Assembly: GCA_963965975.1 (NCBI GenBank)
Contig: OZ014415.1
Coordinates: 5,709,001-5,773,000, forward strand
DNA from: Xestospongia bergquistia
Taxonomy: Eukaryota; Porifera; Demospongiae; Haplosclerida; Petrosiidae
Reading direction: 5' to 3'
Length of the DNA: 64,000 nucleotides
Shown here piece after piece: positions 49,838-62,000 of the stretch. The notes under the pieces are model-generated. The model worked only from the letters and a program-made list of their open reading frames with translations, made no database searches and had not been told where the DNA came from. A program made the position numbers and the translations under genes. Each line of letters begins with the position of its first letter. The first letter of the stretch is position 1.

Positions 49838-52647
49838 ATGGAAGATTCTCTTTCTCTTCCTCCTGTCATATCAATGACATAGTCTACTTTACCAATTCTC
49901 TTCACTACCTCATACGGCCCTTGCCATTGAGCCAGTAGCTTACTCGTAGCCGTGGGTAGCAACACCAGTATCTGGTCTCCTGGCTGGAATTCCCGAACAT
50001 GAGCATTCCTGTCATACCAGTTCTTCTGACGTTCCTGAGCTTGTGCGAGATTCTGTTGAACCAGCTCTGTCATCTTCGTCAGCTTCTCTCGTGTTAGTAT
50101 TACATAAGACACGATGTTATCGTCTTCCGATTTGCTGGCTTCCCATGATTCTCTCAGTATATCCAGCGGTCCTCGTACATTACGTCCATACAACAATTCG
50201 AATGGTGAGAACCCAGTTGACGCTTGTGGGACTTCTCGATAGGCAAATAAAATGTAAGGGACCAATTTGTCCCAATCTCTCCCTTCCTTTGTAGCCACTT
50301 CACGTAGCATTGTCTTCAGAGTTTGGTTAAAACGCTCCACTAGGCCATCAGTTTGTGGATGGTATGGAGTGATGCGTATTGGGTGGATATGGAGTAGTTG
50401 GTACAATTCGGTCAGCAATTGTGAGGTAAAGTTACTACCTTGATCCGTCAGGATCTCCTGAGGCATTCCAACTCTGGCAAATACTTGGACTAATTCTTCC
50501 GCTATGTGTTCCGCGTCAATACGCTTCAGTGGTATAGCCTCCGGGTAGCGAGTAGCGTAATCGCAGATGACTAATATAAATCGATTACCGCTCCTGCTCT
50601 TGGGTAGTGGTCCAATAATATCCATTGCAATTCTCTTAAAAGGTTCTCCCACAATTGGAAGAGGTATCAGTGGTGCACGTTGTACTCCCCTGTTATTTGA
50701 CTTCTGACATTGCAGACAACACTTGCAATATTCTTCCACATCCTTGTAGAGAGTAGGCCAATAGAATCTTTGTAGGATTCTACATCTCGTTTTCTTCTTA
50801 CCCATATGACCAGCAAGAGGAATCTCATGAGCTAACTCCATTACTTTCCTCCTACATGCCTTTGGAAGGATCAACTGCTCGACATCCATCTCTCCATCGT
50901 CTCTGCCTGGTGGTGTCCACCTTCTATAAAGGAGTCCGTCACGATGATAGAATTTAGACGTCGTGAGACCGGGTGATCTATCGGCATTCTTACGAATACT
51001 TAGTAACGACTCGTCTTGCTCTTGCAACTCCTTTAATGTTGCTGCAGACAATTCCAGTACATGTTTATCTAATTTCTCTTCATCTCGTTCCCAATATTGT
51101 TGACGGAGCTTTCTTTTATCTCCTCTCGTCAGCTTAACTTTCTCTTTTCCTGGAACAAAAATATCATTATCAAAACTGTTACCTAGTTTTATTATCTCTT
51201 CTTCTGAGTCTTCTCCAGTTGACTCTACTGAGCTTGGCAGTACTCCAGACTCTGCTTCCTTCTCGGCTATAACAGACTCTTCCTCTCTCTGTTGGCGAGC
51301 TCGAGCGCGAGTCATTACTACCATAGCATCCACTTGTGTTTTCCCCAATGCTGTCTCTCCGAGCAAATGGGTCAACTCTGGAACATCAGTCCCTAAGAGA
51401 ACATCAACTGGTAACGTCTCCGATACAGCCGCCTCAATGCTGATTGGATGTCTGTCTACTTCGAGTTCAATCTCCGTGAGGGGATATAGAACCGTGTCTC
51501 CATGAGCACACCTAATAGTTACTGCATCTCCTTCCACAATCTTGTCCTGTGGTACAAGGTCCTTGTGCACCATGGTTTGTGAACAACCAGTGTCCAGCAC
51601 AACCTTTTCGACCCTCCTTCCCTCTACTAGACCAGATTTGTAGACGTCTCTTTTGACAAGTCTTCTCCCAGCTGGCCTTACGTGGCTCGAACCACAGAAT
51701 AATGCCGCCGATGGGCATTTTAACGCAACATGGCCCCTCTGTCCACAATTATAACATCTGATAAGATTTTTACCTGTCTTATCCTCATTCTTTTGTGGGG
51801 TCTCAGCTGCCCCCTCTGTCTTACATCCTTTCCGGCAGTCCTTCGCCAGATGACCAGGTTGCCCACAAGTATGGCAACGCCGTGGTCCGTCATTCCTCCT
51901 GTCCAGGCCCGACTCACATTTCCTGAACTGTTCATACTCATCAGCAAGCTCTCCTGCCTGCAGACATGTCGTGGGTTTCTTCTCACTAACCCACACTCGC
52001 ACATCTCTTGGAACAGCATTCAAGAACTGCTCCAGACGAATCACTTCAGCCATCTCTTCAACTGTGTGACACTCCCGCATCCACTTTGCTTGAAGCTCAC
52101 CTATTCTCACGGCTAATTCTCTGTTCGTCTCATCACTCCTACGAACAGTTGCCCGAAATTTCTGGCGATACGCTTCAATGTTAAGATCGTATCTCGTAAA
52201 GATGGCTGTCTTAATTGACTCGTAACTCCCAGCGTCTATTGTCGGCATAGCTGCAAATGCCAACTGAGCCTTTCCCGTCAATTGTGGTGCCAGATACTGC
52301 AGCCAACGCTCCTCTTCTATTTGATGAGCCCTCATGATCCTCTCAAACGTCATCAAATACGCTTCGATGTCATCCTTCTCCTTTAGGGGGACCAATTTTA
52401 CTTCTAGACCTCCTGATGTCCTCGACGATGTCGTTTGAGTCCCTCTAACAATCTGCACTAACGATTGCATTTGCTCCTTCATCATATCCATCTGCGTTTG
52501 GACTTCCTTTTCTCTCTGAGCACGCTCGACAGCAATTTCTTCCTCACGTTTACGCCGATCGTCCATTAACGTCTGTAAAATTTTCTCAAAACTTTCAGCC
52601 GACATTTCTTTATGTTGCTTGTAGCTACGTCCCGAGCGAGTTGTCAT
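49834..52647 (-). CDS. gag-pol: Gag-protease-integrase polyprotein of the retrotransposon
   Basis: 937 residues. Gag: coiled-coil-like N-terminus (15-65), a retrotransposon Gag core (about 85-240), and two CCHC zinc knuckles (C258-C261-H266-C271 and C298-C301-H306-C311). Protease: LDTGCS with D352. A charged linker (about 445-545) follows. Integrase: HHCC zinc finger with H607, H614, C644, C647; DDE core with D676 (AMDIIGPLP), D735 (TDQGSNF) and E771 (ERFNQ), spacing D-35-E; a GPY motif at 910-912. The stop TGA (49836-49834) comes a few codons after the GPY region and overlaps the start region of the RT frame, which lies in the -1 frame. Placing integrase ahead of RT within a frame fused to Gag is unusual. 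All catalytic residues are intact. Confidence 0.93.
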   Translation of the reverse strand: MTTRSGRSYKQHKEMSAESFEKILQTLMDDRRKREEEIAVERAQREKEVQTQMDMMKEQMQSLVQIVRGTQTTSSRTSGGLEVKLVPLKEKDDIEAYLMTFERIMRAHQIEEERWLQYLAPQLTGKAQLAFAAMPTIDAGSYESIKTAIFTRYDLNIEAYRQKFRATVRRSDETNRELAVRIGELQAKWMRECHTVEEMAEVIRLEQFLNAVPRDVRVWVSEKKPTTCLQAGELADEYEQFRKCESGLDRRNDGPRRCHTCGQPGHLAKDCRKGCKTEGAAETPQKNEDKTGKNLIRCYNCGQRGHVALKCPSAALFCGSSHVRPAGRRLVKRDVYKSGLVEGRRVEKVVLDTGCSQTMVHKDLVPQDKIVEGDAVTIRCAHGDTVLYPLTEIELEVDRHPISIEAAVSETLPVDVLLGTDVPELTHLLGETALGKTQVDAMVVMTRARARQQREEESVIAEKEAESGVLPSSVESTGEDSEEEIIKLGNSFDNDIFVPGKEKVKLTRGDKRKLRQQYWERDEEKLDKHVLELSAATLKELQEQDESLLSIRKNADRSPGLTTSKFYHRDGLLYRRWTPPGRDDGEMDVEQLILPKACRRKVMELAHEIPLAGHMGKKKTRCRILQRFYWPTLYKDVEEYCKCCLQCQKSNNRGVQRAPLIPLPIVGEPFKRIAMDIIGPLPKSRSGNRFILVICDYATRYPEAIPLKRIDAEHIAEELVQVFARVGMPQEILTDQGSNFTSQLLTELYQLLHIHPIRITPYHPQTDGLVERFNQTLKTMLREVATKEGRDWDKLVPYILFAYREVPQASTGFSPFELLYGRNVRGPLDILRESWEASKSEDDNIVSYVILTREKLTKMTELVQQNLAQAQERQKNWYDRNAHVREFQPGDQILVLLPTATSKLLAQWQGPYEVVKRIGKVDYVIDMTGGRERESSM

Positions 52648-52696
52648 ATAACCTGTAAATAAGCGTGGAAAGTCGAGTGTTTGTTCAACGATTGAG

Positions 52697-52714
52697 ATCC
52701 CGCAGCTGCCACCA
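52697..52714 (-). other. Primer-binding site
   Basis: TGGTGGCAGCTGCGGGAT on the minus strand, 2 nt after the 5' LTR, is complementary to a tRNA 3' end finishing ...GCTGCCACCA. A leucine tRNA is plausible from that acceptor sequence, but the tRNA cannot be named with certainty here. Confidence 0.7.
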
Positions 52715-52716
52715 AA

Positions 52717-53043
52717 TGTGAAGGATTAGATAGAAGAGGTATGGTGCTACACGAGCTCAGCTAGCCACCAAGTTGACAGGGTAATTTTAATATCACAAAA
52801 AAGACTAATTTATTACAAAAAGAACAGTGCTTAAATAGTGTACAAAACAAAGAACAGTGTAAATGAAAAAGTATCACTAGAGAAACTAGCGCTAAGAAAT
52901 ATGTATCAACACACTTAACATAAATTACAAGAACAATAGAGGTGCAAGTAACAATTATTAACACTAATCCAAATAAATGATAAATGATAAATAAAATAAC
53001 ACTTATCACACACAATAATACTGATGTCGATGAGTCCATCACA
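52717..53043 (-). repeat. 5' LTR of the retrotransposon
   Basis: 327 bp, upstream LTR in transcript orientation, expected to hold the element's promoter. It is nearly identical to 47951-48284. Confidence 0.95.
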
Positions 53044-56000
53044 ATTATATTAATCTAAATGGATGAATGGTTGGTAAATGGATGAATTATATTAAACTAA
53101 ATGGACGAATTGTCAGTAAATGAACGAAATATATGAATCTAAATAGAGGAATGGTTAGTGATTGGATTAATTATATTAATCTAAATGGAGGAATTGTCAG
53201 TGAATGGATAAATTGTATGAACATAAATGGACGAATGACAAGTAAATGGATTAATTCTATTAACTAAATTAGATGAATGATCAGTGAATGGATGAATTAT
53301 ATTAATTTAAATGGACGAATGGTAAATAAATGGATGAATCACACTAATCTAATTAGACAAATGGTCAGTAAATGCATGAATTATATAAACATAAATAGAT
53401 GAATGATTAGTAAATGGATGAATTCTATAAACTTAAAACGACGAATGATCAGCAAATGGATGAGTTATATAAACATAAATGGACGAATGGTCCGTAAACG
53501 AATTAATTATATGAACATAAGTGGACGAATGATCAGTGAATGGATGAATTATATGAATCTAAATAGACGAATGGTCTCTAAATGGATGAATTACCTAAAC
53601 ACAAAAGGACGAATTTTCAGTAAATGAATGAATTACATTAACATAAATGGAGTAATGATCAGAATGTGGATGAATGATATAAACATAAATGGACAAATGA
53701 TCAGTAAATGGATGAATTATTTTAATCTAAATGGACAAATGGTCAGTAAATGGATGAATTATATTAATCTAAATGGACGAATGATCAGTAAATGGATGAA
53801 TTATATGAACATAAATGGACGAGTCATCGGTAAATGGATGAATTCTATAATCAAAAATGGAAGAATGATCAATAAATGGATAAATTATATAAATCTAAAT
53901 GAACGAATGATCAGTAAATGGATGAATTTTATGAACATAAATGGACTAATGACCAGTAAATGGATGAATTATATGAATTAATATAAATGGACGAATTGTT
54001 AGTAAATAGATGAATTATATGAATCTAAATGGACGAATGGTCTGTAAATGGATGAATTATCTAAACATAAGTGGACGAATGATCAGTAAATGGATGAATT
54101 ATCTAAACATAAATGGATGAATGATCAGTTAATGGATGAAATATATGAATCTAAATGGAATAATGATCAGTGATTGGATGAATTCAATTAATCTAAATGG
54201 AGGAATTGTCAGTGAATGGATTAATAATATTAACATAAATGTACAAATGATCAGTAAATGAATGAATTCTATGAACATAAATAAACGAACGATCAGTGAA
54301 TGGATGAATTATTTTAATCTAAATGGACGAATGATCAGTAAATGGATGAATTATATGAACATTAATAAATGAATGATCAGTAAATGGATTAATTCTATAA
54401 AAAGAAATAGACGAATGATCAGTGAATGGATAAATTATATTAATTTAAATGGACGAATTATCAGTAAATGGATGAATAATCTAAACATAAATAGATGAAT
54501 GGTCAGTAAATGGATGAAATATATGAATCTAAATGGAAGAATTGTCAGTGATTGGATGAATTCAATTAATCTAAATAGAGGAATTGTCAGTGAATGGATT
54601 AATAATATTAACGTAAATGGACAAATGATCAGTAAATGGATGAATTCTATAAACATAAATAAACGAATGATCAGTGAATGGATGAATTATTTTAATCTAA
54701 ATGGACAAATGGTCAGTAAATGGATGAATTATATTAATCTAAATGGACAAATGATCAGTAAACGGATGAATTATATGAACAGTAATAAATGAATGATCAG
54801 TAAATGGATTAATCCAATAAACATAAATAGACGAATGATCAGTCAATGGATGAATTATGTGAATCTAAATGGACGAATGATCAGTGAATGGATGAATTAT
54901 ATGACTCTAAATGGACGAATGGTCTGTAAATGGATAGATTATATTAAACTAAATGGACGAATGGTCAGTAAATGGAAGAAATATACGAATCTAAATGGAG
55001 GAATGGTCAGTGAATGGATGAATTATATGAAAATAATTAGACGAATGATCAGTAAATGAAAGAATTCTATAAACGTAAATGGACAATTGGTCAGTAAATG
55101 GATGAATTATATGAACATAAATGGACGAATGGTCAGTAAATGGATTAATTATATGAACATAGATGGACTAATGATCAGTGAATGGATGAACTCTATAAAC
55201 ATAAATGGACGAATGATCAGTGAATGGATGAATTATTTTATTCTAAATGGACAAATGGTCAGTAAATGGATGAATTATATTAATCTAAATGGACTAATGA
55301 TCAATAAATTTATGAATTATATGAACAGCAATAAATGAATGATCATTAAATGCGTTAAGTCTATAAACATAAATGGATGAATGATCAGTAAATGGATGAA
55401 TTATATAAAAATATCTGGACGCATAATCAGTAAATGGATGAATTTTATGAACATAAATGGACGAATGATCAGTAAATGGATGAAATATAGGAATTAATCT
55501 AAATGGACGAATTGTTAGTAAATGGATGAATTGTCTGTAAATGGATGAATTATCTAAACATAAATGGACGAATGATCAGTAAATGGATGAATTATCTAAA
55601 CATAAATGGACGAATGATCAGTAAATGGATGAATTCTATGAACATAAATGGATGAATTATCAGTAAATAGATGAATTTATAAACATAAATGGACGAATGA
55701 TCAGTGAATGGATGAATTATTTTAATCTAAATGGACATATGGTCAGTAAATGGATTAATTATCTTAATGTAAATGAAGGATGATCAGTAATGGATGAATT
55801 ATATGAACAGTAATAAATGAATGATCAGTTAATGGATGAATTATTTTAATCTAAATGGACAAATGGTCAGTAAATGGATTAATTATATTAATCTAAATGG
55901 ACGAATGATCAGTAAATGGATGAATTATATGAATCTAAACGGACGAATGAGTAGTGAATGGATGAATTATATGAATATAAATGGCTGAATGGTCAGTAAA

Positions 56001-59000
56001 TGGATGGATTATATTAAACTAAATGGACGAATGGTCAGCAAATGGAAGAAATATATGAATCTAATGGAGGAATGGTCAGTGAATGGATGAATTATATGAA
56101 CATAATTGGACAAATGATCAGTAAATGAAAGAATTCTATAAACGTAAATGGACGATTGCTCAGTAAATGGATTAATAATATGAACATAAATGGACGAATG
56201 GTCAGTAAATGGATTAATTATATGAACATAGACGGACAAATGTTCAGTAAACGGATGAATTCTATTAACATAAATGGACGAATGATAAGTTAATGAATGA
56301 ATCATTTTAATCTAAATGGACAAATGGTGAGTAAATGGATGAATTATATTCATCTAAATGGACTAATAATCAGTAAATGTATGAATTATATAAACAGTAA
56401 TAAATGAATGACCAGTAAATGGATGAATTCTATAATCATAAATGGACGAATGATCAGTAAATGGATGAATTATATGAATCTAAGTCGAGAAATGAGTAGT
56501 GAATGGATGAATTATATGAATCTAAATGGACGAATGGTCGCTAAATGGATGGCTTATATTAGACTAAATGGATGAATGGTCAGTAAATGGAAAAAGTATA
56601 TGAATCTAAATGGAGGAATGGTCAGTGAATGGATGAATTATGTGAACATAATTGGACGAATGTTCAGTAAATGAAAGAATTCTATAAACGTAAATGGACG
56701 ATGGGTCAGTAAATGGATGAATTATATGAACATAAACGGACGAATGGTAAGTAAATGGATTAATTATATGAACATAGATTGATAAATGATCAGTAAGTGG
56801 ATGAATTACATCAAAATAAATGGACGAATGATCAGTAAATGAATGAATTATATCAATCTAAATGGACAAATGATCAGTAAATGGATGAATTATATGAACA
56901 TAAATGGACGAATGATCAGTAAATGGATGAATTATAGGAATTAATCTAAATGGACAAATTGTTAGTAAATGGATGAAATATATGAATCTAAATAGACGAA
57001 TGGTCTCTAAATGGATGAATTATCTAAACATAAATGGACGAATGATTGGTAAATGGATGAATTATATGAATTAATTGAAATAGACGAATTGTTAGTAAAG
57101 GGATGAATTATATTAATCTAAATGGACGAATGGTCAGTAAATCGATGAATTATCTAAACATAAATGGATGAATGATCAGTAAATGGATGTATTATATGAA
57201 CATTAATGGACGAATGGTAAGTAAATGGATGAATTGTATAAACATAAATGGACAAGAGATCAGTAAATGGAAGAATTATATCAACATAAATTGACGAATA
57301 GCCAGTAAATGGATGAATTATATGAATCTAAGTGGATTAATGTTCTGTAAATGGATGAATCATATGATGAGAAATGGACGAATGATTAGTAAATGGATGA
57401 ATTCTATAAACATAAGTGGACGAATGATCAGTAGATGAAAGAATTATATGAATCTAAATGGACGAATGTTCAGTGAATGGATGAATTATATGATCTAAAT
57501 GGACAAATAATCAGTGAATTGATGAATTATATGAATCTAAATGGAGGAATGGTCGGTAAATGGATGAATTATATTAATTTAAATGGACGAATTGTCAGTA
57601 AATGGATGAAGTATATTAATCTAAGTGGATGAATGGTCTATAAGTGGATTAATTATATCAATCTAAATGGACGAATTGTCAGTAAATAGATGAAATATAT
57701 GAATCTAAATGGAGGAATGGTCGGTAAATGGATGAATTATATCAATTTAAATGGACGAATAATCAGTAAATACATGAAGTATATTAATCTAAATGGATGA
57801 ATGGTCTGTAAGCGGATTAATTATATAAATCTAAAAGGACGAATTGTCAGTTAATGAATGAAGCATATGAATCTAAATGGAGGAATGGTCGGTAAATGGT
57901 TGAACTATATTAATCTTAATGGAGAAATGATCAGTAAATGGATGAAGTATATTAATCTAAATGGACAAATGGTGTGTAAATGAATGAATTATCTAAATAT
58001 AAATGGACAAATGATCAGTAAATGGATGAATTATCTAAACATAAATGGATGAATGATCAGTAAATGGATGAATTATCTAAACATAAATGGATGAATGATC
58101 AGTAAATGGATGAAATATTTTAATATAAACTGACGAATAGCAAGTAAATGGATGAATTATATGAATCTAAATGGACGAATGTTCAGTAAATGGATGAATT
58201 ACATGAAAAGAAATGGACGAATGGTCAGTAAATGGATGAATTCTCTAAAAATAAATGGACAAATGATCAGTAAATGGATGAATTATATGAATCTAAATGG
58301 ACGAATGATCAGTGAATGGATGAATTATATGCGTCTAAATGGACGAATGATCAGTGAATGAATCAATTATATCAATCTAATTGGACAAATGGTCAGTAAA
58401 TGGATTAATGATTTTAATCTTAATGGACGATTGGTCAGTAAATGGATGAAATACATGAATCTAAATGGAGGAATTGTTAATGAACTGATTAATTATATGA
58501 ACATAAATGCACGAATGATCAGTGAATGGATGAATTATGTTATTCTAAATGGACGAATGATCAGTAAATGGATGAATTATATTAATCTAAATGGACGAAT
58601 GGTCAGTAAATGGATGAATTATATGAACATAAATGGACGAATGATCAGTAAATGAATGAATTCTATAAGCATAGAAGGACAAATGATCAGTGAATGGAGG
58701 AATTATATTAATCTAAATGGACGAATGATCAGTAAAAGGATGAATTATATGAACATAAATGTATGAGTTATCTGTAAATGGATGAATTCTATAAACTTAA
58801 ATGGACGAATGGTCAGTAATTGGATTTATTATATGAACATAAATGTACTAATTGTCAGCAAATGGATGAATTATATGAACATAAATGGTCGAATGATCAG
58901 TAAATGGATGAATTATATCAACATAAATGGATGAATAGCCAGTAAATGGATTAATTATATTAATCTAAATGAACGAATGTTCAGTAAATGGATGAATTAT

Positions 59001-62000
59001 AGGAAAAGAAATGGACGAAAGATCAGTAAATGGATGAATTCTAAAAACATAAATGGACAAATGGTCAGTGAATGGATTAATTATATGAATCTAAATGGAT
59101 GAATGGTCAGTAAATGGATGAAATATATGAAACTAAATGGAGGAATGGTCAGTGAATGCATGAATTATATGAACATAAATGGACAAATGATCATAAATGA
59201 ATGAATTCTATAAACATAAATGGACGAATGATCAGTAAATGAATGAATTCTATAAACATAAATGGACGAATAGTCAGTAAATATATGAATTATATCAACA
59301 TAAATGGACCAATGGTCAGTAAATGGATTAATTATATGAACATTAATGGACGAATGGGCAGTAAATGGATAAATTATATGAATCTAAATAGACGAATTGT
59401 CTCTAAATGCATGAATTATCTAAACATAAATAGACAAATTTTCAGTAAGTGGATGAATTATATCAACATAAATGGATGAATGATCAGAAAATGCATGAAT
59501 TATATAAACATAAATGATTGAATTATCAGTAAATGCATGAATTATATGAGTTAATCTAAATGGACGAATTGTTAGTAAATGGATGAATTATATGAATCTA
59601 AATAGACGAATGGTCTATAAATGGATGAATTATCTAAACATAAATGGCCGAATAAACAGTAAATAAATGAATTATATGAATTAATCTAAATGGACTAATT
59701 GTTAGTAAATGGATTAATTATATTAATCTAAATGGATGAATGGTCTGTAAATGGATGAATTATCTAAACATAAATGGACGAATGATCACTAAATGCATGA
59801 ATTATATAAACATGAATGGACGAATGATCAGTAAATGCTTGAATTATATAAACATAAATGCACACATGATCAGTAAATGGATGAATTATATGAATCTCAA
59901 TGGACAAATGATCAGTGAATTGATGAAATATATGAATGTAAATAAACGAATGATCAGTGAATGGATGAATTATATCAATCTAAATAGCCAAATGGTTAGT
60001 AAATAGATGGATTACATTAATTTAAATGGACGAATGGTCAGTAAATGGATGAATTATATTAAATTTAATGGATGAATTTTCAGTAAAAGGACGAAATACA
60101 TTAACATAAATGGACAAATAGCCAGTAAATGAATGAATTATCTAAATACAAATGGACGAATGATCAGTAAATGGATGAATTATCTAAACATAAATGGATG
60201 AATGATCAGTAAATGGATGAATTCTATAAGCATAAATGGACAAATGATTAGTAAATGGATGACTTACATGAATCTAAATAGACGAATGATCAATGAATGG
60301 ATGAGTTATGTGAATCTAAATAGACGAATGATCAGTGAATGGATTAATTATATCAATTTAAATGGACGAATGGTCAGTAAATGGATGGATTATATTAATC
60401 TAAATGGATGAATTGTGAGTAAATGGATGAATAATGTGAATCTAAATGGACGAATGGTCAGTAAATGGATGAATTATATGAAAAGAAATGGACAAATGGT
60501 CAATACATGGATGAATTCTATAAACTTAAATGGATGAATGATCAGTAAATAGATTAATTATATGAATCTAAATGGACAGATGGTTAGTAAATGGATAAAT
60601 TATATTAATCTAAATGGATGAATGGTCAGTAAATGGATGAAATATATGATACTAAATGGAGGAATGGTCAGTGAATGGATAAATTATATGAACATAAATG
60701 GACAAATGATCAGTAAATGAATGAATTCTATAAACATAAATGGACGAATGATCAGTAAATGAATGAATTCTATAAAGATGAATGGACGAATAGTCAGCAA
60801 ATATATGAATTATATCAACATAAATGGACCAATGGTCAGTAAATGGATTAATTATATGAACAGTAATGGACGAATGGTCAGTAAATGGATAAATTATAGG
60901 AACATATATGGACGAATGATCAGTAAATGGATAAATTATAATAAAGTAAATGGACGAATGATCAGTAAATGGATGAATTATATGAACATAAATGTACGAT
61001 TGATCAGTATATGGATAAATTCCATAAATATAAATGGACGAATTTTCAGTGAATGGATGAATTATATTAATCTAAATGGACAAATAGTTAGTAAATGGAT
61101 GAATTATATTAATCTAAATGGACAAATTGTCAGTAAATGGATGAAATATATGAATCTAAATGGAGGAATGGTCAGTAAATTGATGAATGGTATGAATCTA
61201 AATGGACAAATCACCATTAAATGGATGAAATATATGAATAGAGGAATGGTCAGTAAATGGATGAATTATATGAATTTAAATAAACAAATAATCAGTAAAT
61301 GGATGAAGTATATTAATCTAAATGGAGGAATGGTCTGTAAGTGGATGAATTATATGAATCTAAATGTACGAATGGTCTGTATGTGGATGAAATATATGAA
61401 TCTAAATGGAGGAATGGTCAGTAAATGGATGAATTATATGAATCTTAATGGACGAACAGCCAGTAAATGGATGAATTACATTAATCTAAATGGACAATTG
61501 TTAGTAAATGGATGAATTATATTAATCTTAATAAACGAATGATTAGTAAATGGATGAATTTTATGAACATAAATGGACGAATGATCAGTAAATGGATGAA
61601 TTATAGAAATTAATCTAAATGGACGAATTGTTAGTAAATGGATGAATTATATGAATCTAAATGGACGAATGGTCTGTAAATGGATAAATTATATGAGCTT
61701 AAATGGACGAATTATCAGTAAATGGATGAAACATATGAATCTAAATGGAAGAATGGTCAGTGATTGGATGAATTCAATTAATCTAAATAGAGGAATTGTC
61801 AGTGAATGGATTAATAATATTAACATAAATGGACAAATGATCAGAAAATGAATGAATTCTATGAACATAAATAAACGAGTGATCAGTGAATGGATGAATT
61901 ATTTTAATCTAAATGGACAAATGATCAGTAAATGGATGAATTATATTAATCTAAATGGACGAATGATCAATGAATGGATGAATTATATGAATCTAAATGG

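Larger units (their letters stand above)
47951..53043 (-). mobile_element. Full-length LTR retrotransposon, Ty3/gypsy with integrase before RT (Gmr1-like)
   Basis: 5,093 bp, transcribed on the minus strand. It has two LTRs (327 and 334 bp) with TG...CA ends, a primer-binding site, two long open frames and a polypurine tract, plus a 5-bp target duplication. The domains in transcript order are Gag, protease, integrase, reverse transcriptase, RNase H. Ordinary Ty3/gypsy elements place integrase last; the RT, RNase H and integrase motifs are clearly Ty3/gypsy-like while the order is copia-like, as in the Gmr1 group. No envelope-like frame is present. The LTRs differ by one clear substitution and a few small indels, so the insertion is young. 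Confidence 0.93.

Noticed and set aside
47951..53043. Endogenous retrovirus with envelope gene
   Set aside because: Between RNase H and the 3' LTR there are only about 25 bp, and no other frame could encode an envelope; it is an LTR retrotransposon.
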